A stretch of 7,081 bases of DNA from Stenotrophomonas indicatrix (GCA_041545745.1 CP168153.1:1-7081); one strand, 5' to 3'. Positions 1-4,980 are shown, numbered from the stretch's first letter. Numbers and translations: made by a program. Notes: generated from the letters alone by a model not told the origin.

Positions 1-477
1 ATGGTAGAAATCAATAATCAACGTAAGGCGTTCCTCGATATGCTGGCGTGGTCGGAGGGAACTGATAACGGACGTCAGAAAACCAGAAATCATGGTTATG
101 ACGTCATTGTAGGCGGAGAGCTATTTACTGATTACTCCGATCACCCTCGCAAACTTGTCACGCTAAACCCAAAACTCAAATCAACAGGCGCCGGACGCTA
201 CCAGCTTCTTTCCCGTTGGTGGGATGCCTACCGCAAGCAGCTTGGCCTGAAAGACTTCTCTCCGAAAAGTCAGGACGCTGTGGCATTGCAGCAGATTAAG
301 GAGCGTGGCGCTTTACCTATGATTGATCGTGGTGATATCCGTCAGGCAATCGACCGTTGCAGCAATATCTGGGCTTCACTGCCGGGCGCTGGTTATGGTC
401 AGTTCGAGCATAAGGCTGACAGCCTGATTGCAAAATTCAAAGAAGCGGGCGGAACGGTCAGAGAGATTGATGTATGA
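1..477 (+). CDS. R: Endolysin R, lytic transglycosylase of phage lambda (copy 1)
   Basis: The 158-residue product is lambda gpR, recognised over its whole length. It cleaves the MurNAc-GlcNAc bond of peptidoglycan and leaves a 1,6-anhydro end, so it is a transglycosylase rather than a hydrolase lysozyme. The catalytic glutamate is Glu19, in the motif W-S-E-G near the N terminus. There is no signal sequence or membrane segment: the enzyme builds up in the cytoplasm and reaches the wall only when holin S opens the membrane. The start lies inside the 3' end of S in another frame. Its ribosome site (GGAG, six bases upstream of ATG) is visible before copy 2 at 3512-3515, and for this copy it falls at the window's end if the contig is circular. 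The stop overlaps the Rz start (ATGA). The gene is intact. Confidence 0.98.
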   Translation: MVEINNQRKAFLDMLAWSEGTDNGRQKTRNHGYDVIVGGELFTDYSDHPRKLVTLNPKLKSTGAGRYQLLSRWWDAYRKQLGLKDFSPKSQDAVALQQIKERGALPMIDRGDIRQAIDRCSNIWASLPGAGYGQFEHKADSLIAKFKEAGGTVREIDV

Positions 478-935
478 GCAGAGTCACCGCGATTATCTCC
501 GCTCTGGTTATCTGCATCATCGTCTGCCTGTCATGGGCTGTTAATCATTACCGTGATAACGCCATTACCTACAAAGCCCAGCGCGACAAAAATGCCAGAG
601 AACTGAAGCTGGCGAACGCGGCAATTACTGACATGCAGATGCGTCAGCGTGATGTTGCTGCGCTCGATGCAAAATACACGAAGGAGTTAGCTGATGCTAA
701 AGCTGAAAATGATGCTCTGCGTGATGATGTTGCCGCTGGTCGTCGTCGGTTGCACATCAAAGCAGTCTGTCAGTCAGTGCGTGAAGCCACCACCGCCTCC
801 GGCGTGGATAATGCAGCCTCCCCCCGACTGGCAGACACCGCTGAACGGGATTATTTCACCCTCAGAGAGAGGCTGATCACTATGCAAAAACAACTGGAAG
901 GAACCCAGAAGTATATTAATGAGCAGTGCAGATAG
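474..935 (+). CDS. Rz: Rz, inner-membrane spanin subunit (i-spanin) (copy 1)
   Basis: The 153-residue protein is lambda Rz. Residues about 4-23 form a hydrophobic signal-anchor that is not cleaved, leaving the rest in the periplasm. Residues about 30-90 are rich in Ala, Lys, Asp and Glu, consistent with the known coiled-coil region. Cys99 and Cys152, the residues known to form intermolecular disulfides, are both present. Rz binds the outer-membrane lipoprotein Rz1 through its C terminus. The complex spans the periplasm and fuses inner and outer membranes after the wall is degraded, the last step of lysis. The start codon overlaps the R stop as ATGA, so translation is probably coupled, with a purine-rich stretch (AGAGAG, about 460-465) as ribosome site. 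Rz1 is encoded entirely inside this gene in the +1 frame. Intact. Confidence 0.98.
   Translation: MSRVTAIISALVICIIVCLSWAVNHYRDNAITYKAQRDKNARELKLANAAITDMQMRQRDVAALDAKYTKELADAKAENDALRDDVAAGRRRLHIKAVCQSVREATTASGVDNAASPRLADTAERDYFTLRERLITMQKQLEGTQKYINEQCR
694..876 (+). CDS. Rz1: Rz1, outer-membrane spanin lipoprotein (o-spanin), nested in Rz (copy 1)
   Basis: This frame lies wholly inside Rz, shifted by one base, and is a real gene rather than a shadow. The 60-residue product has a hydrophobic signal peptide ending in a lipobox (V-V-G-C), with the lipidated cysteine at residue 20. The mature part is about 40 residues and contains ten prolines, including runs of five and three. Cys29, known to make the Rz1 homodimer disulfide, is present. 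The lipoprotein sits in the inner leaflet of the outer membrane and binds the Rz C terminus. The start has a good ribosome site (AAGGAG, about 679-684, followed by TTAGCTG), consistent with independent initiation. An opposite-strand frame over 774-986 is a shadow. Confidence 0.97.
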   Translation: MLKLKMMLCVMMLPLVVVGCTSKQSVSQCVKPPPPPAWIMQPPPDWQTPLNGIISPSERG

Positions 936-960
936 AGTTGCCCATATCGATGGGCAACTC
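935..960. terminator. Perfect 11-bp hairpin between convergent Rz and bor (copy 1)
   Basis: Bases 935-945 (GAGTTGCCCAT) are the exact reverse complement of 950-960, around a four-base loop ATCG. The hairpin begins at the last base of the Rz stop codon and ends six bases before the bor stop on the other strand, so it sits between two converging genes. Neither side has a clear T-tract, so it may act as a 3'-end stabiliser or a weak bidirectional terminator rather than a classical intrinsic terminator. The structure is seen directly; the role is inferred. Confidence 0.6.
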
Positions 961-966
961 ATGCAA

Positions 967-1260
967 TTATTGTGAGCAATACACACGCGCTTCCAGCGGA
1001 GTATAAATGCCTAAAGTAATAAAACCGAGCAATCCATTTACGAATGTTTGCTGGGTTTCTGTTTTAACAACATTTTCTGCGCCGCCACAAATTTTGGCTG
1101 CATCGACAGTTTTCTTCTGCCCAATTCCAGAAACGAAGAAATGATGGGTGATGGTTTCCTTTGGTGCTACTGCTGCCGGTTTGTTTTGAACAGTAAACGT
1201 CTGTTGAGCACATCCTGTAATAAGCAGGGCCAGCGCAGTAGCGAGTAGCATTTTTTTCAT
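967..1260 (-). CDS. bor: Bor, prophage-expressed outer-membrane lipoprotein linked to serum resistance (copy 1)
   Basis: The 97-residue product is lambda Bor. It begins with a short basic stretch (M-K-K) and a hydrophobic core, ending in a lipobox (L-I-T-G-C) with the lipidated cysteine at residue 17. That predicts export, lipidation and outer-membrane sorting. Bor is one of the few lambda genes expressed from the prophage, and it is related to Iss of virulence plasmids, which raises survival in serum. It is read opposite to the lysis genes, so late transcription from the phage promoter runs antisense across it. The ATG at 1260 is preceded by only a weak ribosome site (GGGA about nine bases upstream). 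A perfect PhoP box lies about 50 bp upstream. Intact. Confidence 0.97.
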   Translation of the reverse strand: MKKMLLATALALLITGCAQQTFTVQNKPAAVAPKETITHHFFVSGIGQKKTVDAAKICGGAENVVKTETQQTFVNGLLGFITLGIYTPLEARVYCSQ

Positions 1261-1294
1261 GGTGTTATTCCCGATGCTTTTTGAAGTTCGCAGA

Positions 1295-1329
1295 ATCGTA
1301 TGTGTAGAAAATTAAACAAACCCTAAACA
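1295..1329 (-). promoter_or_regulatory. PhoP box and -10 element of the bor promoter (copy 1)
   Basis: Read on the minus strand, 1329-1313 is TGTTTA-GGGTT-TGTTTA: two direct TGTTTA hexamers separated by five bases, the PhoP-box consensus. Twelve bases further on is TACGAT (1300-1295), a fair -10 hexamer, at the spacing usual for PhoP-activated promoters, where the box replaces the -35. The bor start is 35 bp beyond the -10. The DLP12 homologue borD is, to my knowledge, in the E. coli PhoPQ regulon, which supports low-magnesium control here. Box and spacing are seen; activation is inferred from the family. Confidence 0.8.
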
Positions 1330-1394
1330 ATGAGTTGAAATTTCATATTGTTAATATTTATTAATGTATGTCAGGTGCGATGAATCGTCATTGT

Positions 1395-1457
1395 ATTCCC
1401 GGATTAACTATGTCCACAGCCCTGACGGGGAACTTCTCTGCGGGAGTGTCCGGGAAT
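1395..1457. repeat. 9-bp inverted repeat in the bor/DUF1398 intergenic region (copy 1)
   Basis: ATTCCCGGA at 1395-1403 and its exact reverse complement TCCGGGAAT at 1449-1457 enclose 45 bp. The interval contains a 17-codon frame (1410-1463) with no convincing ribosome site. No function is recognised. This, the bor promoter and the fragment at 1460-1597 are all that I see between bor and the DUF1398 gene. Confidence 0.4.
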
Positions 1458-1459
1458 AA

Positions 1460-1597
1460 TTAAAACGATGCACACAGGGTTTAGCGCGTACACGTATTGC
1501 ATTATGCCAACGCCCCGGTGCTGACACGGAAGAAACCGGACGTTATGATTTAGCGTGGAAAGATTTGTGTAGTGTTCTGAATGCTCTCAGTAAATAG
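1460..1597 (+). pseudogene. Possible remnant reading frame, 45 codons without a start (copy 1)
   Basis: From the base after an in-frame TAA (1457-1459) a frame stays open for 45 codons to TAG at 1595-1597. It has no ATG or ribosome site. Its conceptual product looks protein-like in composition, including [11 protein letters not shown] and ending L-N-A-L-S-K. I do not recognise the family. It overlaps the last 48 bases of the DUF1398 gene on the opposite strand, so one of the two ends may be a product of recombination. It may be the 3' tail of a lost phage gene, or chance. Confidence 0.3.
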
Positions 1598-2083
1598 TAA
1601 TGAATTATCAAAGGTATAGTAATATCTTTTATGTTCATGGATATTTGTAACCCATCGGAAAACTCCTGCTTTAGCAAGATTTTCCCTGTATTGCTGAAAT
1701 GTGATTTCTCTTGATTTCAACCTATCATAGGACGTTTCTATAAGATGCGTGTTTCTTGAGAATTTAACATTTACAACCTTTTTAAGTCCTTTTATTAACA
1801 CGGTGTTATCGTTTTCTAACACGATGTGAATATTATCTGTGGCTAGATAGTAAATATAATGTGAGACGTTGTGACGTTTTAGTTCAGAATAAAACAATTC
1901 ACAGTCTAAATCTTTTCGCACTTGATCGAATATTTCTTTAAAAATGGCAACCTGAGCCATTGGTAAAACCTTCCATGTGATACGAGGGCGCGTAGTTTGC
2001 ATTATCGTTTTTATCGTTTCAATCTGGTCTGACCTCCTTGTGTTTTGTTGATGATTTATGTCAAATATTAGGAATGTTTTCAC
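1550..2083 (-). CDS. DUF1398/YbcV-like accessory protein, lambda right-end ORF (copy 1)
   Basis: This is the lambda right-end frame often labelled 'putative envelope protein'; I know of no firm basis for that label. From about residue 42 the 177-residue frame resembles the DUF1398 family (YbcV of prophage DLP12), with a helical start (A-I-F-K-E-I-F), a central Y-I-Y-Y-L-A region and a C-terminal G-V-F-R-W-V motif. The annotated start is GTG at 2083 with no clear ribosome site. The ATG at 1960 has GGAAGG eight bases upstream, gives 136 residues, and begins where the family similarity begins, so it is the more likely start. There is no signal peptide or membrane segment. The gene is AT-rich compared with R and Rz, as expected for a horizontally acquired moron. 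Function unknown. Confidence 0.75.
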   Translation of the reverse strand: MKTFLIFDINHQQNTRRSDQIETIKTIMQTTRPRITWKVLPMAQVAIFKEIFDQVRKDLDCELFYSELKRHNVSHYIYYLATDNIHIVLENDNTVLIKGLKKVVNVKFSRNTHLIETSYDRLKSREITFQQYRENLAKAGVFRWVTNIHEHKRYYYTFDNSLLFTESIQNTTQIFPR

Positions 2084-2172
2084 TTAATAGTATTGGTTGC
2101 GTAACAAAGTGCGGTCCTGCTGGCATTCTGGAGGGAAATACAACCGACAGATGTATGTAAGGCCAACGTGCT

Positions 2173-2196
2173 CAAATCTTCATACAGAAAGATTTG
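2173..2196. repeat. 8-bp hairpin upstream of the YbcW-like gene (copy 1)
   Basis: CAAATCTT (2173-2180) and AAGATTTG (2189-2196) are exact reverse complements with an eight-base loop. It lies in the 162-bp gap between the divergent DUF1398 and YbcW-like genes, 49 bases before the latter. It could be an operator or a transcript hairpin; no T-tract follows. Confidence 0.35.
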
Positions 2197-2245
2197 AAGT
2201 AATATTTTAACCGCTAGATGAAGAGCAAGCGCATGGAGCGACAAA

Positions 2246-2452
2246 ATGAATAAAGAACAATCTGCTGATGATCCCTCCGTGGATCTGATTCGTGTAAAAA
2301 ATATGCTTAATAGCACCATTTCTATGAGTTACCCTGATGTTGTAATTGCATGTATAGAACATAAGGTGTCTCTGGAAGCATTCAGAGCAATTGAGGCAGC
2401 GTTGGTGAAGCACGATAATAATATGAAGGATTATTCCCTGGTGGTTGACTGA
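2246..2452 (+). CDS. YbcW-like small protein of unknown function (copy 1)
   Basis: A 68-residue acidic protein, matching the small hypothetical frame annotated at this place in lambda and, as I recall, very close to YbcW of prophage DLP12, where it also follows a ybcV gene. The ribosome site TGGAG (2234-2238) is seven bases before the ATG, a good match that fixes the start. There are no membrane segments, signal peptide or cysteine clusters. It looks mostly helical and ends in a hydrophobic L-V-V-D. It is transcribed in the late direction, unlike its two neighbours. I know of no function. Confidence 0.8.
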
Positions 2453-2488
2453 TCACCATAACTGCTAATCATTCAAACTATTTAGTCT

Positions 2489-2516
2489 GTGACAGAGCCA
2501 ACACGCAGTCTGTCAC
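2489..2516. repeat. 8-bp hairpin downstream of the YbcW-like gene (copy 1)
   Basis: GTGACAGA (2489-2496) pairs exactly with TCTGTCAC (2509-2516) around a 12-base loop. It lies 37 bases after the YbcW-like stop, and the facing ylcI-like gene ends about 100 bases further on. No T-tract follows, so a terminator role is only possible. Confidence 0.4.
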
Positions 2517-2616
2517 TGTCAGGAAAGTGGTAAAACTGCAACTCAATTACTGCAATGCCCTCGTAATTAAGTGAATTTACAATATCGTCCTGTTCGGAGG
2601 GAAGAACGCGGGATGT

Positions 2617-2811
2617 TCATTCTTCATCACTTTTAATTGATGTATATGCTCTCTTTTCTGACGTTAGTCTCCGACGGCAGGCTTCAATGACCCAGGCTGA
2701 GAAATTCCCGGACCCTTTTTGCTCAAGAGCGATGTTAATTTGTTCAATCATTTGGTTAGGAAAGCGGATGTTGCGGGTTGTTGTTCTGCGGGTTCTGTTC
2801 TTCGTTGACAT
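2617..2811 (-). CDS. YlcI/YnfO-family small ribbon-helix-helix-like protein (copy 1)
   Basis: A 64-residue basic protein that resembles the YlcI/YnfO (DUF3950) family of lambdoid prophages. The layout fits a ribbon-helix-helix DNA-binding fold: a basic N terminus (K-N-R-T-R-R), a beta strand around T-R-N-I-R-F-P (about residues 12-18), helix A (N-Q-M-I-E-Q-I-N-I-A-L-E), a turn with the typical S-G-N-F-S, then helix B (A-W-V-I-E-A-C-R-R-R-L). Such proteins bind DNA as dimers through the strand. The target is unknown; self-regulation through the repeats at 2873-2913, 60-100 bp upstream, is possible. The ATG at 2811 has a modest ribosome site (GGGG, seven bases upstream). Intact. Confidence 0.7.
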   Translation of the reverse strand: MSTKNRTRRTTTRNIRFPNQMIEQINIALEQKGSGNFSAWVIEACRRRLTSEKRAYTSIKSDEE

Positions 2812-2872
2812 GAGGTTGCCCCGTATTCAGTGTCGCTGATTTGTATTGTCTGAAGTTGTTTTTACGTTAAGT

Positions 2873-2913
2873 TGATGCAGATCAATTAATACGATACCTG
2901 CGTCATAATTGAT
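2873..2913. promoter_or_regulatory. Two crossing inverted repeats upstream of the ylcI-like gene (copy 1)
   Basis: TGATGCAG (2873-2880) and ATCAATTA (2881-2888) are followed, after nine bases, by CTGCGTCA (2898-2905, complementary to the first with one mismatch) and TAATTGAT (2906-2913, exact complement of the second). The arms therefore cross in the order A-B-A'-B'. As DNA this could be a pair of overlapping dimer operators; as RNA it could form one of two hairpins or a pseudoknot. It is placed where the ylcI-like promoter should lie. Repeats are seen; function is inferred. Confidence 0.4.
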
Positions 2914-2954
2914 TATTTGACGTGGTTTGATGGCCTCCACGCACGTTGTGATAT

Positions 2955-2973
2955 GTAGATGATAATCATTATC
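2955..2973. promoter_or_regulatory. Fur-box-like sequence next to cosQ (copy 1)
   Basis: The 19 bases GTAGATGATAATCATTATC match the classical E. coli Fur box at 16 of 19 positions. The right half (ATCATTATC) is perfect and the left half matches at six of nine. It lies eight bases before the cosQ sequence and about 145 bp upstream of the ylcI-like start. I do not know of a reported Fur site here, and no obvious -35/-10 pair overlaps it. Confidence 0.4.
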
Positions 2974-2980
2974 ACTTTAC

Positions 2981-2996
2981 GGGTCCTTTCCGGTGA
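2981..2996 (+). other. cosQ and truncated right end of lambda cos (copy 1)
   Basis: GGGTCCT at 2981-2987 is the cosQ element, needed to end DNA packaging, at its lambda position (48473 by offset). The match to lambda continues to about 2996 and then breaks off some 15 bases short of the right cohesive end. cosN, where terminase nicks, and cosB, on the left end of lambda, are missing, so the remaining site cannot be cut or start packaging. Confidence 0.8.
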
Positions 2997-3070
2997 AAAA
3001 AAAGGTACCAAAAAAAACATCTTGTTAGTCGCTTTTTTTTTTGGAATTTTTTTTTTGGAATTTTTTTTTT
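2996..3070. other. Artificial linker at the unit junction, shortened form (copy 1)
   Basis: Where lambda should run to its cohesive end there is A8 (2996-3003), the KpnI site GGTACC (3004-3009), A8 (3010-3017) and CATC. This is joined directly to TTGTTAGTCGC and T10-GGAA-T10-GGAA-T10 (3033-3070). Against copy 2 it lacks 38 bp after 3021 and one T in the first tract. The regular homopolymer ladder and central restriction site suggest design, and I recall these as the ends of the Nanopore control strand. I cannot tell from memory how much of the T-tract side also exists in native lambda. Confidence 0.85.
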
Positions 3071-3214
3071 GCGCTAACAACCTCCTGCCGTTTTGCCCGT
3101 GCATATCGGTCACGAACAAATCTGATTACTAAACACAGTAGCCTGGATTTGTTCTATCAGTAATCGACCTTATTCCTAATTAAATAGAGCAAATCCCCTT
3201 ATTGGGGGTAAGAC
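3071..3214 (+). promoter_or_regulatory. Leader of the holin gene S with crossing inverted repeats (copy 1)
   Basis: Native lambda leader of the late lysis transcript, without its promoter pR', which lies further upstream. It contains GAACAAATC (3114-3122) with exact complement GATTTGTTC (3146-3154), and GATTACT (3124-3130) with exact complement AGTAATC (3159-3165). The arms interleave, so the RNA could form two exclusive hairpins or a pseudoknot about 50 bases before S. The sdi hairpin follows at 3194-3209. No gene is seen in this stretch. Confidence 0.6.
3194..3209 (+). promoter_or_regulatory. sdi hairpin and ribosome site controlling the dual start of S (copy 1)
   Basis: TCCCC (3194-3198) pairs with GGGGG (3204-3208) across a TTATT loop, just before the two S start codons at 3215 and 3221. 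In lambda this 'site of dual initiation' structure overlaps the Shine-Dalgarno sequence and sets the ratio of the 107-residue antiholin to the 105-residue holin. It is intact, although the S product is truncated here. Confidence 0.8.
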
Positions 3215-3538
3215 ATGAAGATGCCAGAAAAACATGACCTGTTGGCCGCCATTCTCGCGGCAAAGGAACAAGGCATCGGGGCAATCCTTGCGTTTGCAAT
3301 GGCGTACCTTCGCGGCAGATATAATGGCGGTGCGTTTACAAAAACAGTAATCGACGCAACGATGTGCGCCATTATCGCCTAGTTCATTCGTGACCTTCTC
3401 GACTTCGCCGGACTAAGTAGCAATCTCGCTTATATAACGAGCGTGTTTATCGGCTACATCGGTACTGACTCGATTGGTTCGCTTATCAAACGCTTCGCTG
3501 CTAAAAAAGCCGGAGTAGAAGATGGTAGAAATCAATAA
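3215..3538 (+). pseudogene. S: Holin S with amber stop at codon 56 (Sam7 allele) (copy 1)
   Basis: The frame is lambda S, which normally encodes the 107-residue antiholin from the ATG at 3215 and the 105-residue holin from the ATG at 3221. The holin gathers in the inner membrane and opens large holes at a set time, releasing endolysin R. Codon 56, normally TGG (Trp) between transmembrane helices 1 and 3, is TAG at 3380-3382. The product stops after 55 (or 53) residues without a suppressor tRNA. This is the known Sam7 mutation, carried by the commercial cI857 Sam7 phage. After it the frame stays open to TAA at 3536-3538, inside the R start region in another frame. Apart from the amber codon the sequence looks wild type. 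Confidence 0.97.
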
Positions 3539-3998
3539 TCAACGTAAGGCGTTCCTCGATATGCTGGCGTGGTCGGAGGGAACTGATAACGGACGTCAGA
3601 AAACCAGAAATCATGGTTATGACGTCATTGTAGGCGGAGAGCTATTTACTGATTACTCCGATCACCCTCGCAAACTTGTCACGCTAAACCCAAAACTCAA
3701 ATCAACAGGCGCCGGACGCTACCAGCTTCTTTCCCGTTGGTGGGATGCCTACCGCAAGCAGCTTGGCCTGAAAGACTTCTCTCCGAAAAGTCAGGACGCT
3801 GTGGCATTGCAGCAGATTAAGGAGCGTGGCGCTTTACCTATGATTGATCGTGGTGATATCCGTCAGGCAATCGACCGTTGCAGCAATATCTGGGCTTCAC
3901 TGCCGGGCGCTGGTTATGGTCAGTTCGAGCATAAGGCTGACAGCCTGATTGCAAAATTCAAAGAAGCGGGCGGAACGGTCAGAGAGATTGATGTATGA
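3522..3998 (+). CDS. R: Endolysin R, lytic transglycosylase (copy 2)
   Basis: Identical at protein level to the copy at 1-477, with Glu19 intact. Here the natural upstream context is visible: the ribosome site GGAG at 3512-3515 is six bases before the ATG, and the last 17 bases of S (to 3538) overlap the start of R in another frame. Because S upstream has an amber codon, ribosomes reading S stop 140 bases before R, so translation of R must rely on its own ribosome site. In Sam7 phage R is known to accumulate inside the cell without lysis. Confidence 0.98.
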   Translation: MVEINNQRKAFLDMLAWSEGTDNGRQKTRNHGYDVIVGGELFTDYSDHPRKLVTLNPKLKSTGAGRYQLLSRWWDAYRKQLGLKDFSPKSQDAVALQQIKERGALPMIDRGDIRQAIDRCSNIWASLPGAGYGQFEHKADSLIAKFKEAGGTVREIDV

Positions 3999-4456
3999 GC
4001 AGAGTCACCGCGATTATCTCCGCTCTGGTTATCTGCATCATCGTCTGCCTGTCATGGGCTGTTAATCATTACCGTGATAACGCCATTACCTACAAAGCCC
4101 AGCGCGACAAAAATGCCAGAGAACTGAAGCTGGCGAACGCGGCAATTACTGACATGCAGATGCGTCAGCGTGATGTTGCTGCGCTCGATGCAAAATACAC
4201 GAAGGAGTTAGCTGATGCTAAAGCTGAAAATGATGCTCTGCGTGATGATGTTGCCGCTGGTCGTCGTCGGTTGCACATCAAAGCAGTCTGTCAGTCAGTG
4301 CGTGAAGCCACCACCGCCTCCGGCGTGGATAATGCAGCCTCCCCCCGACTGGCAGACACCGCTGAACGGGATTATTTCACCCTCAGAGAGAGGCTGATCA
4401 CTATGCAAAAACAACTGGAAGGAACCCAGAAGTATATTAATGAGCAGTGCAGATAG
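3995..4456 (+). CDS. Rz: Rz, inner-membrane spanin subunit (copy 2)
   Basis: Same 153-residue protein as at 474-935: an N-terminal signal-anchor, a charged periplasmic coiled-coil region, and Cys99 and Cys152. The ATGA overlap with the R stop at 3995-3998 is kept. No substitution separates the copies, which argues against an old gene duplication, since two freely evolving spanin genes would be expected to drift. Confidence 0.98.
   Translation: MSRVTAIISALVICIIVCLSWAVNHYRDNAITYKAQRDKNARELKLANAAITDMQMRQRDVAALDAKYTKELADAKAENDALRDDVAAGRRRLHIKAVCQSVREATTASGVDNAASPRLADTAERDYFTLRERLITMQKQLEGTQKYINEQCR
4215..4397 (+). CDS. Rz1: Rz1, outer-membrane spanin lipoprotein nested in Rz (copy 2)
   Basis: Same 60-residue proline-rich lipoprotein as at 694-876, with lipobox cysteine 20 and dimer cysteine 29. 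It is read in the +1 frame within Rz, with AAGGAG about nine bases upstream of its ATG. Both spanin partners are therefore intact in each unit. Confidence 0.97.
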   Translation: MLKLKMMLCVMMLPLVVVGCTSKQSVSQCVKPPPPPAWIMQPPPDWQTPLNGIISPSERG

Positions 4457-4481
4457 AGTTGCCCATATCGATGGGCAACTC
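4456..4481. terminator. Perfect 11-bp hairpin between Rz and bor (copy 2)
   Basis: Same hairpin as at 935-960 (11-bp stem, ATCG loop), between the convergent Rz and bor genes. No T-tract on either side; a terminator or RNA-end-stabilising role is inferred. Confidence 0.6.
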
Positions 4482-4487
4482 ATGCAA

Positions 4488-4781
4488 TTATTGTGAGCAA
4501 TACACACGCGCTTCCAGCGGAGTATAAATGCCTAAAGTAATAAAACCGAGCAATCCATTTACGAATGTTTGCTGGGTTTCTGTTTTAACAACATTTTCTG
4601 CGCCGCCACAAATTTTGGCTGCATCGACAGTTTTCTTCTGCCCAATTCCAGAAACGAAGAAATGATGGGTGATGGTTTCCTTTGGTGCTACTGCTGCCGG
4701 TTTGTTTTGAACAGTAAACGTCTGTTGAGCACATCCTGTAATAAGCAGGGCCAGCGCAGTAGCGAGTAGCATTTTTTTCAT
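4488..4781 (-). CDS. bor: Bor outer-membrane lipoprotein (copy 2)
   Basis: Identical 97-residue product to the gene at 967-1260, with lipobox cysteine 17. Its PhoP-box promoter is duplicated with it (4816-4850). In a read-mapping or virulence screen these two copies could be reported wrongly as bor/iss serum-resistance genes of the sequenced strain, although they most likely come from the control DNA. Confidence 0.97.
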   Translation of the reverse strand: MKKMLLATALALLITGCAQQTFTVQNKPAAVAPKETITHHFFVSGIGQKKTVDAAKICGGAENVVKTETQQTFVNGLLGFITLGIYTPLEARVYCSQ

Positions 4782-4815
4782 GGTGTTATTCCCGATGCTT
4801 TTTGAAGTTCGCAGA

Positions 4816-4850
4816 ATCGTATGTGTAGAAAATTAAACAAACCCTAAACA
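4816..4850 (-). promoter_or_regulatory. PhoP box and -10 of the bor promoter (copy 2)
   Basis: On the minus strand 4850-4834 is TGTTTA-GGGTT-TGTTTA, and TACGAT (-10) is at 4821-4816, twelve bases further on. Unchanged from copy 1. Confidence 0.8.
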
Positions 4851-4915
4851 ATGAGTTGAAATTTCATATTGTTAATATTTATTAATGTATGTCAGGTGCG
4901 ATGAATCGTCATTGT

Positions 4916-4978
4916 ATTCCCGGATTAACTATGTCCACAGCCCTGACGGGGAACTTCTCTGCGGGAGTGTCCGGGAAT
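4916..4978. repeat. 9-bp inverted repeat (copy 2)
   Basis: ATTCCCGGA (4916-4924) and TCCGGGAAT (4970-4978), 45 bp apart; same as in copy 1, function unknown. Confidence 0.4.
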
Positions 4979-4980
4979 AA

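Larger units (their letters stand above)
1..3521. repeat. Tandem unit, copy 1 (lambda right end, control-strand unit with shortened linker)
   Basis: First of two direct copies. Bases 1-3021 match 3522-6542 at a constant offset of 3521, with identical proteins and no indel. Bases 3043-3521 match 6603-7081 at an offset of 3560. The 39-bp difference lies in the linker: 38 bp are missing after base 3021, and the first T-tract has 10 T instead of 11. The gene order and spacing equal lambda: taking R at published lambda position 45493, S falls at 45186, Rz1 at 46186 and bor at 46459, as I remember the reference annotation. Confidence 0.97.

Noticed and set aside
774..986. Minus-strand frame opposite Rz/Rz1
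   Set aside because: It is a shadow of two overlapping real genes; its glycine run mirrors the Rz1 proline codons.
1048..1248. Plus-strand frame inside bor
   Set aside because: Antisense shadow of bor, with no ribosome site and an unusual cysteine- and phenylalanine-rich product.
1410..1463. A 17-codon frame in the bor/DUF1398 gap
   Set aside because: Too short and lacking a convincing ribosome site; no recognised peptide.
2218..2253. An 11-codon frame overlapping the YbcW-like start, possibly a coupling leader peptide
   Set aside because: No ribosome site precedes its ATG, and the YbcW-like gene has its own good TGGAG site.
2080..2413. Two minus-strand frames (2080-2319 and 2207-2413) opposite the YbcW-like gene
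   Set aside because: Antisense to a recognised gene with a good ribosome site; products are atypical and no family is recognised.
3033..3070. T-tract ladder as a terminator or replication element
   Set aside because: No GC-rich stem directly precedes the tracts, and the regular T10-GGAA spacing is better explained as design, possibly a homopolymer test, than as a biological signal.
2913..3119. Minus-strand frame of 68 codons with a lysine-rich middle, crossing the linker
   Set aside because: The lysines come from reading the T-tracts backwards. It spans the artificial junction, has no counterpart in copy 2, and has no ribosome site or family.
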